Counted from the first letter of the stretch, positions 26,328 through 35,799 are shown. The stretch is DNA of 64,000 bases from Paenibacillus sp. FSL R5-0912 (GCF_000758605.1 NZ_CP009282.1:3410001-3474000), one strand, 5' to 3'. Notes: generated by a model not told the origin, from the letters alone. Translations and numbers: made by a program.

Positions 26328-28139
26328 TTGTCGCGGTTATTGCCTTCCAAACGTTTGTCGTATTTGCTGTTAGTCTTGCTGGCCGGGGGATTTGTGCTGA
26401 ATTTTTTCCTGCAGGCAGCATCCTTTAGTATGAATATATCCGGTGCTCTGCAGTGGACCCGCGGTTACCCTTGGCTGTATGGTGCGGGAGGTCTGTTCCT
26501 TTTCTTCATTCTGCTCTTAAGTTCAGTGATATTGCCTAATACATATGCAGGGCCTGCAGTTGTCAGTTTAATGTGTCTAATGCTGGGTGTAGCTGATTAT
26601 CAGAAGCTTGTCACGCGAGGAGAGCCGCTTTTTCCATGGGATCTGATGCTGGTCAAGAATGCCGGTGAAATGAGCAAGATTACCAAAGGAATGATCTCAC
26701 CGCTGGCGGTAATAGCCGCAATATTAGTGGCTGTTGGTCTGGTGTACATGATCCGCAAGTTGCCCAGGAACAGAATCAAGCTGCCTTTACGCTTAAGCCT
26801 GGGCGGAATCTCAGTCGCGCTGAGCGCAGGTTTTCTTGTGCTTGTGTCGGGCCATTCGTCTGTTGTTACCGCTATGAACTACCAGAACATCTTCTGGAAC
26901 CAGAAGGTTAATTATTCGCAGAACGGATTCATATTTGCTTTTGCCGGGAATTTGCGGCAGAGCCTGCTGGAGAAGCCCGAAGGGTACAGCCGTGAAGCGG
27001 TTGAAGCGGTGTCAGCTAAGTATTCGGCATTGCCGGATGAACCGGCGGTAGCCAGTCCCGGGGAACAGCCGAATATACTGTTTATGATGGATGAGGCTTT
27101 CTTTGACCCTACGCGTCTGCCGGGGTATACCTTAAGCGAAGATCCGCTGAAATTCATTCATACGGCGGCGGATGAGACTCCGTCTGGTTATTTGCTGTCA
27201 CCGGAATTCGGCGGCAATACAGCCAATGTTGAATTCGAGGCCATGACCGGGCTGTCGATGTATTTCCTTGGGGACGGAACCATTCCCTATCAACAGCGGA
27301 TTGTCAAAATGTCCTCAATGCCGTCCATCGTCAGTATTCTAAAATCGCGGGGCTACCATGCACAGGCGCTGCATCCGTTCGATGAGACCTTCTATAACCG
27401 CAACCGTGTCTATCCGGTACTTGGTTTTGACAGCTTCATCAGTGAAAAGGATCTGCCGGATGCTAACCGCCTCACCCCGGATGGCTATATATCCGACAAG
27501 GCTGCTGTACAGGAGGCTGTCCGCGAGCTTAAGTCGGCGTCGAGGCCGGCCTTCCTGCATCTGGTGACGATGCAGAATCATTTCCCGTTCACCAAAGGGC
27601 TGAACGGACCGAACACGATTACCGTAGAAGGCGGACAGCCGGCGCAGAAGGACGAACTGGAGACTTACGTGCAGGATACTAAGCTGACCGACGAGGCACT
27701 GGCTTATCTGCAGGAAGAGCTGCTGACGATTGAACGTCCAACCGTTGCTGTATTCTGGGGCGACCATCTGCCGGCGCTGACCGCCGGGATCTATACAGAG
27801 GCCGGCTGGGATCAGGAGCCTAGATTGAAGCACGAGACGGAGCTGCTGATTCTGGCTAACTATGATATCGGAAATGAGCCGCTGGGGACACTTAGTCCGG
27901 CTTACCTTGGCCCAACCGTCTTTAGACTATCCGGCCAGCCGCTGCCTGCCTATTACAAGCTGCTGGAGCAGGTGCAGGAAGAAATCCCCGGCCTCAGCAA
28001 GAATGTGCTGGTCGGGTCCGGCAGCAGCGGAATCCTGACTGGATTGACACCCGGGCAGCAGGAGCTGCTGGATGACTATCGCCTGATCGAATATGATCTG
28101 CTGGAAGGGGAGAAGTACGCGGAAGGCTTAATGTTCTAA
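26328..28139 (+). CDS. LTA synthase family sulfatase-fold membrane enzyme
   Basis: A 603-residue protein from TTG 26328 behind TTAGGAGTG. About five helices occupy residues 1-185, followed by a large extracellular sulfatase-like domain. Relatives such as LtaS transfer glycerol phosphate from phosphatidylglycerol. Candidate metal and catalytic residues are the Glu in MMDEAFFDP, the Thr nucleophile in GGNTANVEFEAMTGLS and the Asp/His in FWGDHLPAL. The membrane part is more degenerate than in B. subtilis LtaS, and the family includes other phosphotransferases, so lipoteichoic acid synthesis is likely but not certain. It is transcribed alone and faces the WYL operon tail to tail. Confidence 0.85.
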   Translation: MSRLLPSKRLSYLLLVLLAGGFVLNFFLQAASFSMNISGALQWTRGYPWLYGAGGLFLFFILLLSSVILPNTYAGPAVVSLMCLMLGVADYQKLVTRGEPLFPWDLMLVKNAGEMSKITKGMISPLAVIAAILVAVGLVYMIRKLPRNRIKLPLRLSLGGISVALSAGFLVLVSGHSSVVTAMNYQNIFWNQKVNYSQNGFIFAFAGNLRQSLLEKPEGYSREAVEAVSAKYSALPDEPAVASPGEQPNILFMMDEAFFDPTRLPGYTLSEDPLKFIHTAADETPSGYLLSPEFGGNTANVEFEAMTGLSMYFLGDGTIPYQQRIVKMSSMPSIVSILKSRGYHAQALHPFDETFYNRNRVYPVLGFDSFISEKDLPDANRLTPDGYISDKAAVQEAVRELKSASRPAFLHLVTMQNHFPFTKGLNGPNTITVEGGQPAQKDELETYVQDTKLTDEALAYLQEELLTIERPTVAVFWGDHLPALTAGIYTEAGWDQEPRLKHETELLILANYDIGNEPLGTLSPAYLGPTVFRLSGQPLPAYYKLLEQVQEEIPGLSKNVLVGSGSSGILTGLTPGQQELLDDYRLIEYDLLEGEKYAEGLMF

Positions 28140-28154
28140 CCGGAATAGCATGAC

Positions 28155-29141
28155 TCAGCGCAGCCCCACATCATGGAAGCGGTTCTCGATCGGCTCGCGC
28201 AGCAGCACGCGGATGGACTGAATCGCTTCGGCCTCGGTATGCTTAGCCTCGCGGATGAGAGGAAGCAGCCTTTGTGGCCGTAGAGTTGGAGCATGAGACG
28301 CGTTCGGGCTTAATAGAGCTGTAATTTCATGATAGACAGCAGAAAGACGCTCATAATGGCTGGCGGTAGACTCGAGCTCAGGCCAATATTCGCAGGCTGC
28401 TCTGGTATAGCTGGACGCGTCTTTCTTAGAGGCAGCATAGAACACCAAGGTTTCATAAGCACCGGAAGCATCATATGATCTGCCTGACAAGGCGTCCAGC
28501 ATGGCATCATAAGCCTGCAGTCCGCAGGCATACTGCGATTCCGGCAGCATCGGATCATGTACCTCTGCCTTGTATACAGCCTGGAGGAAGGATTCTCTGA
28601 TCACCTGCCTTATGTCCTTCCGGATCTGTCCTTCGAAGATCTGACAGTGCCAATAAGGGCTCGCATTTCTTCCCAGCTGATCATAAGGCAGCTCCAGTTC
28701 TGCTCTTGAAGATATTTCGTTGTAGCAGAATACCTGCTTCTGATCATCGGAGCGGGTTATCACCACAAACTTATCTTTCCAGCAGACGACAGGAGTGCCT
28801 TGCTCAAGCGATTTGCGGATTTCCAGGATAGCCTGCTTCTGATAGAGCGGAAATGTAGGAGCGAAATGAAACCCTGCCGCCTGAGTCGAAATCATTCCGA
28901 TTAAATCTGCAGCTACCGTATGCTCAGCCATCCAGTTATAAGCCGTAGGTGAGTCACGGTGAAGCTGCCTATGCAAGGACAGACGGAAACAGGAGGCAGT
29001 CATTCCGGATAACATATATTTGGGCAGTGTGAACCAGCCGTTAGCCGACAGAACCTGGTACATGGCATCTACATAAGAATGAGTCAACTGCGGAGGATGC
29101 AAGGCCGCTGGTACTGAATCCAATTCTGTTCTGTTCATCAT
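28155..29141 (-). CDS. C39/BtrH-like protein, second tandem paralogue (unknown function)
   Basis: A 328-residue protein. The ATG at 29141 is preferred because it overlaps the stop of the upstream gene as ATGA, giving coupled translation; an in-frame ATG at 29162 also exists. The sequence aligns over most of its length with the 29138 gene (DAMYQVLSANGWF, MLSGM, TAYNWM, EIRKSLEQGTPVVCW, ASPYWHCQIFEG). The segment with Gly-Pro-Val-Val and a following strand is reminiscent of the back half of papain-like C39 or BtrH_N domains. However, no Cys stands where a nucleophile would be expected, and the His-Gly-Tyr-Asp motif of its partner has become ITRSDD, so it would be a degenerate or inactive copy. 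No signal peptide. Confidence 0.6.
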   Translation of the reverse strand: MMNRTELDSVPAALHPPQLTHSYVDAMYQVLSANGWFTLPKYMLSGMTASCFRLSLHRQLHRDSPTAYNWMAEHTVAADLIGMISTQAAGFHFAPTFPLYQKQAILEIRKSLEQGTPVVCWKDKFVVITRSDDQKQVFCYNEISSRAELELPYDQLGRNASPYWHCQIFEGQIRKDIRQVIRESFLQAVYKAEVHDPMLPESQYACGLQAYDAMLDALSGRSYDASGAYETLVFYAASKKDASSYTRAACEYWPELESTASHYERLSAVYHEITALLSPNASHAPTLRPQRLLPLIREAKHTEAEAIQSIRVLLREPIENRFHDVGLR

Positions 29142-30109
29142 CTGGCCGTATGCGCCCCCCATCTTGGCAGAATGGAACGTTTCCGGTCCGGATACCGCCC
29201 GGAGATTAATCTAAACTGCTGCATAGCGCGTTCCTCCAGCTCAAGCGCCTGCTGCAAGGCGGCACAGAGTGAGGGAAGCTGCTGCTGCACCAGCGTCATG
29301 CTGCCGTTAATCAGCGTATGAGCAGCCTTCGACTGCCCGCACAACATCTCATCCAGCTCAGCATAAATGCTATGAACCTCATTCAGCCCCGGCAAGACGG
29401 ACTGAACCTCCTGCAGATAACTCCGGATCTCTGAGCGCGCTGTCAGGAGTGATTCGAGAATATAGACGGCTCCGCTGCTGTCGAACTTTCCCTGCTGAAG
29501 AGCCCGGATCAGGAAACTGTAAGCCATTCTGCCTGATGCAATGCTCTGATCGGGCAGTGTTTTGTATGGAGTCTCCCAATCCTCAAGGGCGAGCCTCAGT
29601 GATTCCAGTACTGCGTCATGCAGCGGAATATCAACCTTATCTCCGAAAAACTGGCAATACCAGAACGGGGTAATGTTGAGGCCGAAGTTATCATAGAGCA
29701 CATAACGGGTCTCGATGGACGATCCATCCTGCACATAGAACACCCGGTCGTCCTCATCATAGCCGTGAACAACGCCGAACTCCGGTATCCAGTAGACACA
29801 GGCGAGTCCGCGGTCCAGACTATGCTTCACATCTTCAATGGCGGCCTGCTGATATACGGCGAACGAATCATGTCTTGTTCTCCCTCCGCTATGTCCGGTA
29901 AGGACGCCGAGATTATCGATGGCCGGTCCATGCTCTTTGCCCCACTGTCCATAAGCGGTAACGGAGAAGGGGAAGAGCTTCTCATGCACAGAGAATTTGA
30001 AGGCCATACCGCTGAGCCCGGAGAGCATGAATGTGGGTCCATGGAATAACCCTGCGGCAGTGAGGACGGCATAGAGGGCATCGGTAAAAGATTTGGATTC
30101 GCGCTTCAT
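29138..30109 (-). CDS. C39/BtrH-like protein, first tandem paralogue (unknown function)
   Basis: A 323-residue soluble protein if read from ATG 30109 (MKRESKSFTDALYAV); a longer version from ATG 30148 would overlap the regulator gene by 29 bases. Ribosome sites are weak for both. The N-terminal half has SGLSGMAFKFSVHEKL, TAYGQW and a strand-rich part DVKHSLDRGLACVYW then GVVHGYDEDDRVFYVQDG, the last resembling the His-containing strand pair of C39 peptidase-like or BtrH N-terminal domains. The C-terminal ~130 residues look helical. I do not recognise a characterised homologue. It is the middle gene of an operon with a WYL regulator and a paralogue. Confidence 0.6.
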   Translation of the reverse strand: MKRESKSFTDALYAVLTAAGLFHGPTFMLSGLSGMAFKFSVHEKLFPFSVTAYGQWGKEHGPAIDNLGVLTGHSGGRTRHDSFAVYQQAAIEDVKHSLDRGLACVYWIPEFGVVHGYDEDDRVFYVQDGSSIETRYVLYDNFGLNITPFWYCQFFGDKVDIPLHDAVLESLRLALEDWETPYKTLPDQSIASGRMAYSFLIRALQQGKFDSSGAVYILESLLTARSEIRSYLQEVQSVLPGLNEVHSIYAELDEMLCGQSKAAHTLINGSMTLVQQQLPSLCAALQQALELEERAMQQFRLISGRYPDRKRSILPRWGAHTAR

Positions 30110-30119
30110 TTGTATTCCG

Positions 30120-31040
30120 TTAATGATCACTCCGGCTCTCCTGTTCATTCAGCAGATTCAGTACGTTCTGGCATCTGATCCTTACTTTCTCTTTCAGCCA
30201 TTTGGGGGACAGAATTTCAGACCATTCCGAGCTGAACAGCTGCCCCACAAAGGCATCCGTGTCAATAAATTCAATTTCATAGACTTCTCCATCAGCGGAT
30301 CGGATCGTATACCCTCCCCATGAGGAATCCGCAGGCATACCGCTCAGCCGGATTCTGGCTGTGAACGGCTTCAGCTTCCGGATCTGTTCCGGCGGAGCCG
30401 ATGGGAATTCTTCGTTTGTTGCAAAATATCTGTCCGTCAGCTTCAGCTGCAGGATCTCGGACAAGTTATAGAACTCCGTCTGGCAGTTCCCTTCGACAGC
30501 TGCAAGCACATAATCTTCATCCAGACGGCGGCTCAGCTTCATTGGACAGAGATATAATTCCCTGGGGTTATCCGGCTGCTTCCGGCAGAGGATATGGACT
30601 ACCCTGCGGGCTTGAATAGCTTGCTCTAAGAGCCCGATGACCTGCAGACGCCGGGCATTTACTTCAAACAGAGGCAGCCTGTATTCTCCAGCCTGCAAGG
30701 GCTGATCTGTGAACCGTTCCAGCAGACCGCCGACTCTCCGGATAGTCTGGCCGTTCTCATAATCATAATGGCTGTACCGGTAAGCCAGATATTTCAGTAC
30801 CTGCTGCTCTTCGTCGGTGATGTACAGATGAGGCAGCACAAAGCTGTTATCCTCGTACATATACCCGCGCTGGCTGGCCACGTACCGGAGCGGAGCCCGC
30901 AAAGATTCCGCCATATATTCAATATCCCGCTGCGCCTGGCGCCTGGAGATTTCGAATTGCTCCGCAAGAATATTACTGTTCGGATAACAGGCATTTCTGA
31001 TTTGCTGGTCGAACCACTGAATACGGTGAATATGGCTCAT
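30120..31040 (-). CDS. WYL-domain transcriptional regulator
   Basis: A 306-residue regulator from ATG 31040 behind AAAGGAGCGG; an upstream in-frame start at 31154 has no ribosome site. Residues about 5-60 form a winged helix-turn-helix of the HTH_11/DeoR type (ILAEQFEISRRQAQRDIEYM). Residues about 130-210 form the WYL domain, here with the variants AIQARRVVHILCR and LCPMKLSRRLDEDYVLAA, and a WCX-like C-terminal part follows (FTARIRLSG). WYL proteins often bind nucleic-acid or nucleotide ligands and control defence or DNA-damage genes. It leads an operon with the two tandem C39/BtrH-like genes and probably regulates it. Confidence 0.85.
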   Translation of the reverse strand: MSHIHRIQWFDQQIRNACYPNSNILAEQFEISRRQAQRDIEYMAESLRAPLRYVASQRGYMYEDNSFVLPHLYITDEEQQVLKYLAYRYSHYDYENGQTIRRVGGLLERFTDQPLQAGEYRLPLFEVNARRLQVIGLLEQAIQARRVVHILCRKQPDNPRELYLCPMKLSRRLDEDYVLAAVEGNCQTEFYNLSEILQLKLTDRYFATNEEFPSAPPEQIRKLKPFTARIRLSGMPADSSWGGYTIRSADGEVYEIEFIDTDAFVGQLFSSEWSEILSPKWLKEKVRIRCQNVLNLLNEQESRSDH

Positions 31041-31165
31041 GCGGCTCCGCTCCTTTCTGTCAGATTTCAGTATAGCGTCTGATGAACATCCACCGCAACA
31101 AGGCAAAGATGCCGCCCGGGCATCCATGCATGAAGCATGAAGCCGGGCGGACATCCGGGTTGTGT

Positions 31166-31354
31166 TTACTTGGCTACGGCATCTACTTTGGCTTGTGGCG
31201 CCTTGTCGCAGCGCTTGCAGACCTTCAGGGTTCCCCCATCAGACTTTACTTTTGTGTAGAGCAGCTTAATTCTGGTTGTTCCACAGACCGGGCAGGTGCC
31301 CCGGCCATGGGAGGGCAGGGTCCAAAGTACCCGTCCGCGCTTTGTTTTTACCAT
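31166..31354 (-). CDS. Small zinc-ribbon protein
   Basis: A 62-residue basic protein. ATG 31354 with GAGG ahead is preferred over ATG 31369. It has two Cys pairs, CPVCG and CKRC, 26 residues apart, forming a likely zinc ribbon (TCPVCGTTRIKLLYTKV, TLKVCKRCDKA). Its N-terminus is Lys/Arg-rich (MVKTKRGRVLW). It could bind nucleic acid; no specific function is recognised. A 6-base inverted repeat lies near its promoter. Confidence 0.7.
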   Translation of the reverse strand: MVKTKRGRVLWTLPSHGRGTCPVCGTTRIKLLYTKVKSDGGTLKVCKRCDKAPQAKVDAVAK

Positions 31355-31413
31355 TTGTGTAGTCCTCATTTCAGCAATTTGAATGTTACTTGTCCAGTAT
31401 AAAACAGCTGGTA

Positions 31414-31428
31414 CGACATAAAATGTCG
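31414..31428. promoter_or_regulatory. Inverted repeat upstream of the zinc-ribbon gene
   Basis: CGACAT and ATGTCG flank AAA. On the minus strand this lies just upstream of a TATACT -10-like box, so it may be an operator for the 31354 gene. Confidence 0.35.
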
Positions 31429-31513
31429 CATCAAATTCATAATTCTAAGAGCAAGGTCTCTGGTCCGCATAACGGATGCTCTAGCTGTAACAGTTCAATC
31501 CAGCGGATCGTAA

Positions 31514-31543
31514 TTGACGGAAAGCCTGCCAAGCCTTTAGACT
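31514..31543 (+). promoter_or_regulatory. Promoter of the sugar-sensing operon
   Basis: TTGACG at 31514-31519 and TAGACT at 31538-31543 are separated by 18 bases, about 65 bases before the GTG start at 31611. Confidence 0.55.
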
Positions 31544-31610
31544 AGACTGGACGAAGACCGGACAATCTGGACGGCGTCATTTATTTCTTGATTTGAAAGG
31601 GGTTACATAC

Positions 31611-32624
31611 GTGAAAAAGCTCTGGCTTGTCTACGTGCTGCTGATCGGCATCTTCCTGATCTACGTGCTGAACTACAAGCAGCAGGGGGATTCGGCGGAC
31701 CCGTGGGAGACAGCCGGACTGCGCGGGAATATTGAAGATAAATATGTGATGGTCACGTTCCAGATCGGAATCGACTACTGGAAAAGCGTGCTGAAGGGCT
31801 TCGAGGATGCTGCAGAGGAGCTTAATGTGTCCGTGGAATACCACGGCTCGACCCAGCATAATGCCAATGAACAGATGACCGTATTGGAGCAGACTATCGC
31901 CAAGAAGCCGGCGGGGATTGCGATTTCGGCGGTGAATTCCAAGCTGCTCACGGCGACGATCAACAAGGCGGTGGAGGCCGGTATTCCGGTGGTCCTGTTT
32001 GATTCGGGAGCGCCGGACAGTAAGGCCTATTCTTTTCTGGGAACAGATAATTACAATGCCGGCACCCAGGCCGCACACAAAATGGCGGAGCTGACCGGCA
32101 GCAAAGGTGAAGTGGCTATAATCACCACGCCTGACCAGCACAATCATCAGGAACGGACAGACGGCTTCAGCGATACCATCCGCAGTGAATACCCGGAGAT
32201 GAAGCTGGTGGGGATCAAGAACGGACGGGGAGACCAGGTCGCCTCGCGGGAAGCTGCCGAGCTATTGCTGGGAGAATATCCGCAGCTTGCGGGGATCTTT
32301 GCTACGGAGTCCAATGGCGGTATCGGTGTAGCGGAAGCGGTGGATGCGGCTCACGGCAACGGCTTGGTTCCGCAGATCATCAGCTTCGATACCGATAAAG
32401 GGACGCTTGATTTGGTGAAGGAAGGAAAAATAGCCGCTACGATGGCCCAGGGTACCTGGAATATGGGCTATTGGTCGCTTACGGAGCTGTTTCATCTGCA
32501 CCGTGATCTGGAAGCGGACCCTGAAGCGTATGCGAACCATAAGCCCGTGCCCGTACCGGATACGGTCGATACAGGGATAGACGTGGTCACACGGGTGAAC
32601 GTTGATAACTATTATGCCAAATAG
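31611..32624 (+). CDS. Membrane-anchored sugar-binding sensor protein (XylFII-like)
   Basis: A 337-residue periplasmic-binding-type protein from GTG 31611 behind GAAAGGGG. Instead of a lipobox it has an uncleaved N-terminal helix (LWLVYVLLIGIFLIYVLNY), so the ligand-binding domain would stay tethered outside the membrane. The domain is of the ribose/xylose type (Peripla_BP_4): VMVTFQIGIDYWKSVLKG, AGIAISAVNSKLLTATI, VVLFDSGAPDSKA, GIFATESNGGIGVAEAV. It lies directly ahead of a YesM kinase and YesN regulator. In clostridia the equivalent XylFII binds xylose and docks onto the LytS sensor, so this protein is more likely a co-receptor than a transporter part; that is inference from organisation. 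Confidence 0.82.
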   Translation: MKKLWLVYVLLIGIFLIYVLNYKQQGDSADPWETAGLRGNIEDKYVMVTFQIGIDYWKSVLKGFEDAAEELNVSVEYHGSTQHNANEQMTVLEQTIAKKPAGIAISAVNSKLLTATINKAVEAGIPVVLFDSGAPDSKAYSFLGTDNYNAGTQAAHKMAELTGSKGEVAIITTPDQHNHQERTDGFSDTIRSEYPEMKLVGIKNGRGDQVASREAAELLLGEYPQLAGIFATESNGGIGVAEAVDAAHGNGLVPQIISFDTDKGTLDLVKEGKIAATMAQGTWNMGYWSLTELFHLHRDLEADPEAYANHKPVPVPDTVDTGIDVVTRVNVDNYYAK

Positions 32625-32648
32625 GCTGCAGCAGAGGAGGAGCCTGTG

Positions 32649-34508
32649 ATGCGGAGAAGCGGCCTGAACATGGAGAAGCTGAAGCTGAATAATCTGCCAA
32701 TCCGCTATAAGCTGATTATTCACTTTTTGCTGATCAGCATCCTGCCTGCCATCGGGTTGGGGCTGCTGATTGGCTGGACCGTCGACCGGATTGTGGAAGA
32801 ACAGAGCAACGAGAACACTATGCAGCTGATCGGCAAAGTGAATACAGCGATTGAGAACGATGTTGAGAATCTGCAGAAGATAACCTACCTGATGTCGTTT
32901 GATCCGGGAGTACAGAAGTTCCTGAAGGGGGATACAGTAAATACGGGGCAGTCTAACAATGCAGCTGGCAACGGGGAGTCGGCTGAATACAACATCCGCA
33001 AGTTTCTGCAGGGCTTCACTACGCTCAGCTCCGAGATTGCCGGGATAATGCTGGTCAATAGTGAAGGCGATTTCATCAGCAATGAGATGTATACCCGTTC
33101 TGGTACTCAGCTGACGGAGGAGGCCTGGTACAAGCAGGCAGCGGAGAACAAAGGGATCTTCAAGATTGTAGGTCATCCATACGGCCGCGCTGTAATGTCC
33201 CATGTGGATTATCAGGAGAGCGAGGTGGTCTCTGCCGTCAGGGCGATAGTCGATCCGGAAACGCAGGTCGTGCAGGGAGTGGTGCTGGTCGATCTGAAGT
33301 TGCGGGTGATTGCCGAGACGGCCAGGGATGTCACACTGGGCAAGACGGGCTATCTAACGGTGGTGGACAACAATGGGGAGATGATCTATGCGCCGCAGCA
33401 CCCTTTTATGCAAAAGATTCCGGCAGGTCTATTCACCGAGTCCTCTGGAATCACCTCGGAGACCGTGGACGGCCGCCATTTGCAACTGATCTACCGGACC
33501 TCTCCCTTTACAGGCTGGACTACGATGGGCGTGTTTCCGATGGATGAGTCAGCCTTTGGGGTGCGCGAGATTACCTTCAATGTCGTAACCTTCGTGTTTG
33601 TAGTCTGTATGCTGGGGATGACGGCTTCCTTCTATCTGGCGTATTCCATCTCCCGTCCGATTGGACAGCTGGCTTCTTTCATGAGCAAAGCACAGTCCGG
33701 TGATCTGACGATTCGCTACTGGGGGAACCGTTCCGACGAGATCGGGCTGCTGGGCCGCAGCTTCAATACGATGCTGGCCCAGATTGGGCGGCTGCTGTCA
33801 CTGACGGAGCTGCAGGCCCGGCAAAAGCGGGAAGCAGAGCTGCGCAGCCTGCAGGCGCATATCAAACCGCATTTCCTCTACAATACACTCGATACGATCC
33901 ACTGGATGGCCCGCAGCAAGGGTGCGGAGGATATTGCCGAGGTGGTCCAGTCCTTGTCCAAGCTGTTCCGGCTAGGGCTGAGCAAAGGGAGTGATATTAT
34001 TCCCCTCTCCGATGAACTCGAGCATATCGTCAGCTATCTGAAGATCCAGCAAGTCCGCTACAGCAGCAAGCTGACCTACTCGATTGAGGTTGAGCCGCAG
34101 CTACAGGAGCTGTACGTGCTTAAGCTGCTGCTCCAGCCGATGGTGGAGAACGCTATCTATCATGGCATTAAGGAACGCCGTGGTCCCGGTCATCTCTCCA
34201 TTGAGGTGGTGGAGCGGGAGAATGAGCTGTATCTTACCGTTCTTGATGACGGTGCCGGGATTCCTCCGGAACGGCTAAGCATGCTTAAGCAGCGGCTTGA
34301 AGCTGTCGGGAAACAGGATCGTGAGCATGCAGATACGCCCCTGCCGGATAGCGCAGGCAGCGGATACGGAATTCTGAACGTGCAGGCCCGGATCAGGCTG
34401 ACTTATGGGGAGCCTTACGGAATTATGATTGAGAGTGAACCTGGAACGGGAACGGTTGTAACACTCCGGCACCCGGTTGTCCGCGATAGCTACCCAGCGA
34501 AGGAATAA
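32649..34508 (+). CDS. Sensor histidine kinase, YesM/LytS-type
   Basis: A 619-residue membrane kinase, ATG 32649 behind GAGGAGG. A first helix lies at about 15-38, an extracellular dCache-like domain at about 40-280, and a second helix at about 290-315 (VVTFVFVVCMLGMTASFYLA). HAMP follows (ISRPIGQLASFMSKAQSGDL), then the His_kinase domain with the phospho-accepting His in LQAHIKPHFLYNTLD, and HATPase_c with MVENAIYHGIKERRG and DDGAGIPPERL and GSGYGILNVQARI. It pairs with the response regulator 15 bases downstream and presumably reads the sugar-bound state of the 31611 protein. Confidence 0.93.
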   Translation: MRRSGLNMEKLKLNNLPIRYKLIIHFLLISILPAIGLGLLIGWTVDRIVEEQSNENTMQLIGKVNTAIENDVENLQKITYLMSFDPGVQKFLKGDTVNTGQSNNAAGNGESAEYNIRKFLQGFTTLSSEIAGIMLVNSEGDFISNEMYTRSGTQLTEEAWYKQAAENKGIFKIVGHPYGRAVMSHVDYQESEVVSAVRAIVDPETQVVQGVVLVDLKLRVIAETARDVTLGKTGYLTVVDNNGEMIYAPQHPFMQKIPAGLFTESSGITSETVDGRHLQLIYRTSPFTGWTTMGVFPMDESAFGVREITFNVVTFVFVVCMLGMTASFYLAYSISRPIGQLASFMSKAQSGDLTIRYWGNRSDEIGLLGRSFNTMLAQIGRLLSLTELQARQKREAELRSLQAHIKPHFLYNTLDTIHWMARSKGAEDIAEVVQSLSKLFRLGLSKGSDIIPLSDELEHIVSYLKIQQVRYSSKLTYSIEVEPQLQELYVLKLLLQPMVENAIYHGIKERRGPGHLSIEVVERENELYLTVLDDGAGIPPERLSMLKQRLEAVGKQDREHADTPLPDSAGSGYGILNVQARIRLTYGEPYGIMIESEPGTGTVVTLRHPVVRDSYPAKE

Positions 34509-34523
34509 GGAACAGGAGGATCT

Positions 34524-35756
34524 ATGAGGATGATAGACAAGTGGAAAGTAATGATTGCTGATGATGAGGGGATCATCCGCGATGGTATCCGGCAGTGTGT
34601 GGACTGGGATAGCCTGGGGATGAGTGTGATGGCGGAGGCAGAAGACGGTGAGGAGGCCCTGGAGCTGGCGCTTCATCATTCCATTGATATTGCACTGGTA
34701 GATCTCAATATGCCGATTATGCACGGCATGGAGCTGATGAAGCGGCTGCGGGAGCAGCTTCCCGGCTGCAAAATCATCGTCATTACCGGACACGATGAAT
34801 TCTCGTATGCCCAGGAATCGATTCGTCTGCAGGTGAATGATTACATTCTCAAGCCCGCCGATCCGAAGCAGCTGATGCAGGTGCTCCGCGGCGTCCGCGA
34901 TGAACTGGAGTCGGTGAAGCAGCAGAGCCAGCATCTGCAGCAGGCCTCCCGGCAACTGCAGAAGAATTTCCCGCTGCTGCGTGAACGCTTCTGCCAGGAA
35001 TGGCTGGATGGGAATCTGAGCCAGGCGGAGATCCGGGAGCAGCTGCAGTTCCTGCAGCTGCCGCCGGAGCGGCCGGAACTGATCGGGATTATCCGCTGGA
35101 GATGGGAAGGCCAGCATCCGGGAATGAAAGAGAACGAACGCCAGCTGTATCTGTTCGCCATTGAGAATATCATCACGGAGCTGCTTGAGCCATATTCCAA
35201 GGTGATCTTCCGGGATTCCGCCGGACTGATCGTCATTCTGCTCTGGGATGCTGCAGGTGAGCGGGTGCTGGCCGGGGCGGAAGGCGCAGTGCGCAGCAAT
35301 CTCAAGATCGCGGTTGAAGTCGGTACCCAGAATGTGCAGGGGGAGATTACCGAGCTGGCATCGGCATACCGGGGCTGCCGGGTAGCGCTGGCCAAGGAGC
35401 AGCCGCTATCGCCGCTCGTCCGCAGGGCGAAGCAGTATATGCAGGAGCACTACAACGAATATGGACTTACGCTGGAGGCGATGGCCGGCCAGCTTCAGGC
35501 ATCACCGGTGTATCTCAGCCGCCTGTTCAAGCAGGAGCTTGGAGAATCCTTCGGCACTTACCTGACTCAGATCCGGATCCGCAGAGCTGCACAGCTTCTG
35601 CATTCTACGGAGCTAAGTATCAATGAAGTCGCTGAGCAATCGGGTTATGAGACCCAGCATTATTTCAGCACGGCGTTCAAGAAGCATACAGGTGTATCGC
35701 CGTTACAGTTCCGCAAAGGGGTATTACCGGGAGCTGGAGACAGTAAGAACGAATAA
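34524..35756 (+). CDS. Response regulator with AraC-type DNA-binding domain (YesN-type)
   Basis: A 410-residue regulator starting at ATG 34524 (or ATG 34530) behind AGGAGG. The receiver domain occupies residues 1-125, with acidic pocket IADDEGI, phospho-acceptor Asp in LVDLNMPIMHG, Thr in VITGHDEFSYA and Lys in YILKPADPK. A coiled linker follows (VKQQSQHLQQASRQLQ). The C-terminal ~100 residues form two AraC helix-turn-helix units (LEAMAGQLQASPVYLSRLFK and INEVAEQSGYETQHYFSTAF). It is expected to switch on the ChvE-GguAB transporter genes beginning 550 bases downstream. Confidence 0.94.
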   Translation: MRMIDKWKVMIADDEGIIRDGIRQCVDWDSLGMSVMAEAEDGEEALELALHHSIDIALVDLNMPIMHGMELMKRLREQLPGCKIIVITGHDEFSYAQESIRLQVNDYILKPADPKQLMQVLRGVRDELESVKQQSQHLQQASRQLQKNFPLLRERFCQEWLDGNLSQAEIREQLQFLQLPPERPELIGIIRWRWEGQHPGMKENERQLYLFAIENIITELLEPYSKVIFRDSAGLIVILLWDAAGERVLAGAEGAVRSNLKIAVEVGTQNVQGEITELASAYRGCRVALAKEQPLSPLVRRAKQYMQEHYNEYGLTLEAMAGQLQASPVYLSRLFKQELGESFGTYLTQIRIRRAAQLLHSTELSINEVAEQSGYETQHYFSTAFKKHTGVSPLQFRKGVLPGAGDSKNE

Positions 35757-35799
35757 AGAATAGGGAAACCATATATTCAAGCGGCAAGGGGTGCACTGC

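Noticed and set aside
29618..30049. 143-codon plus-strand frame opposite the first C39/BtrH-like gene
   Set aside because: No ribosome site or family; the minus-strand genes form a coherent operon.
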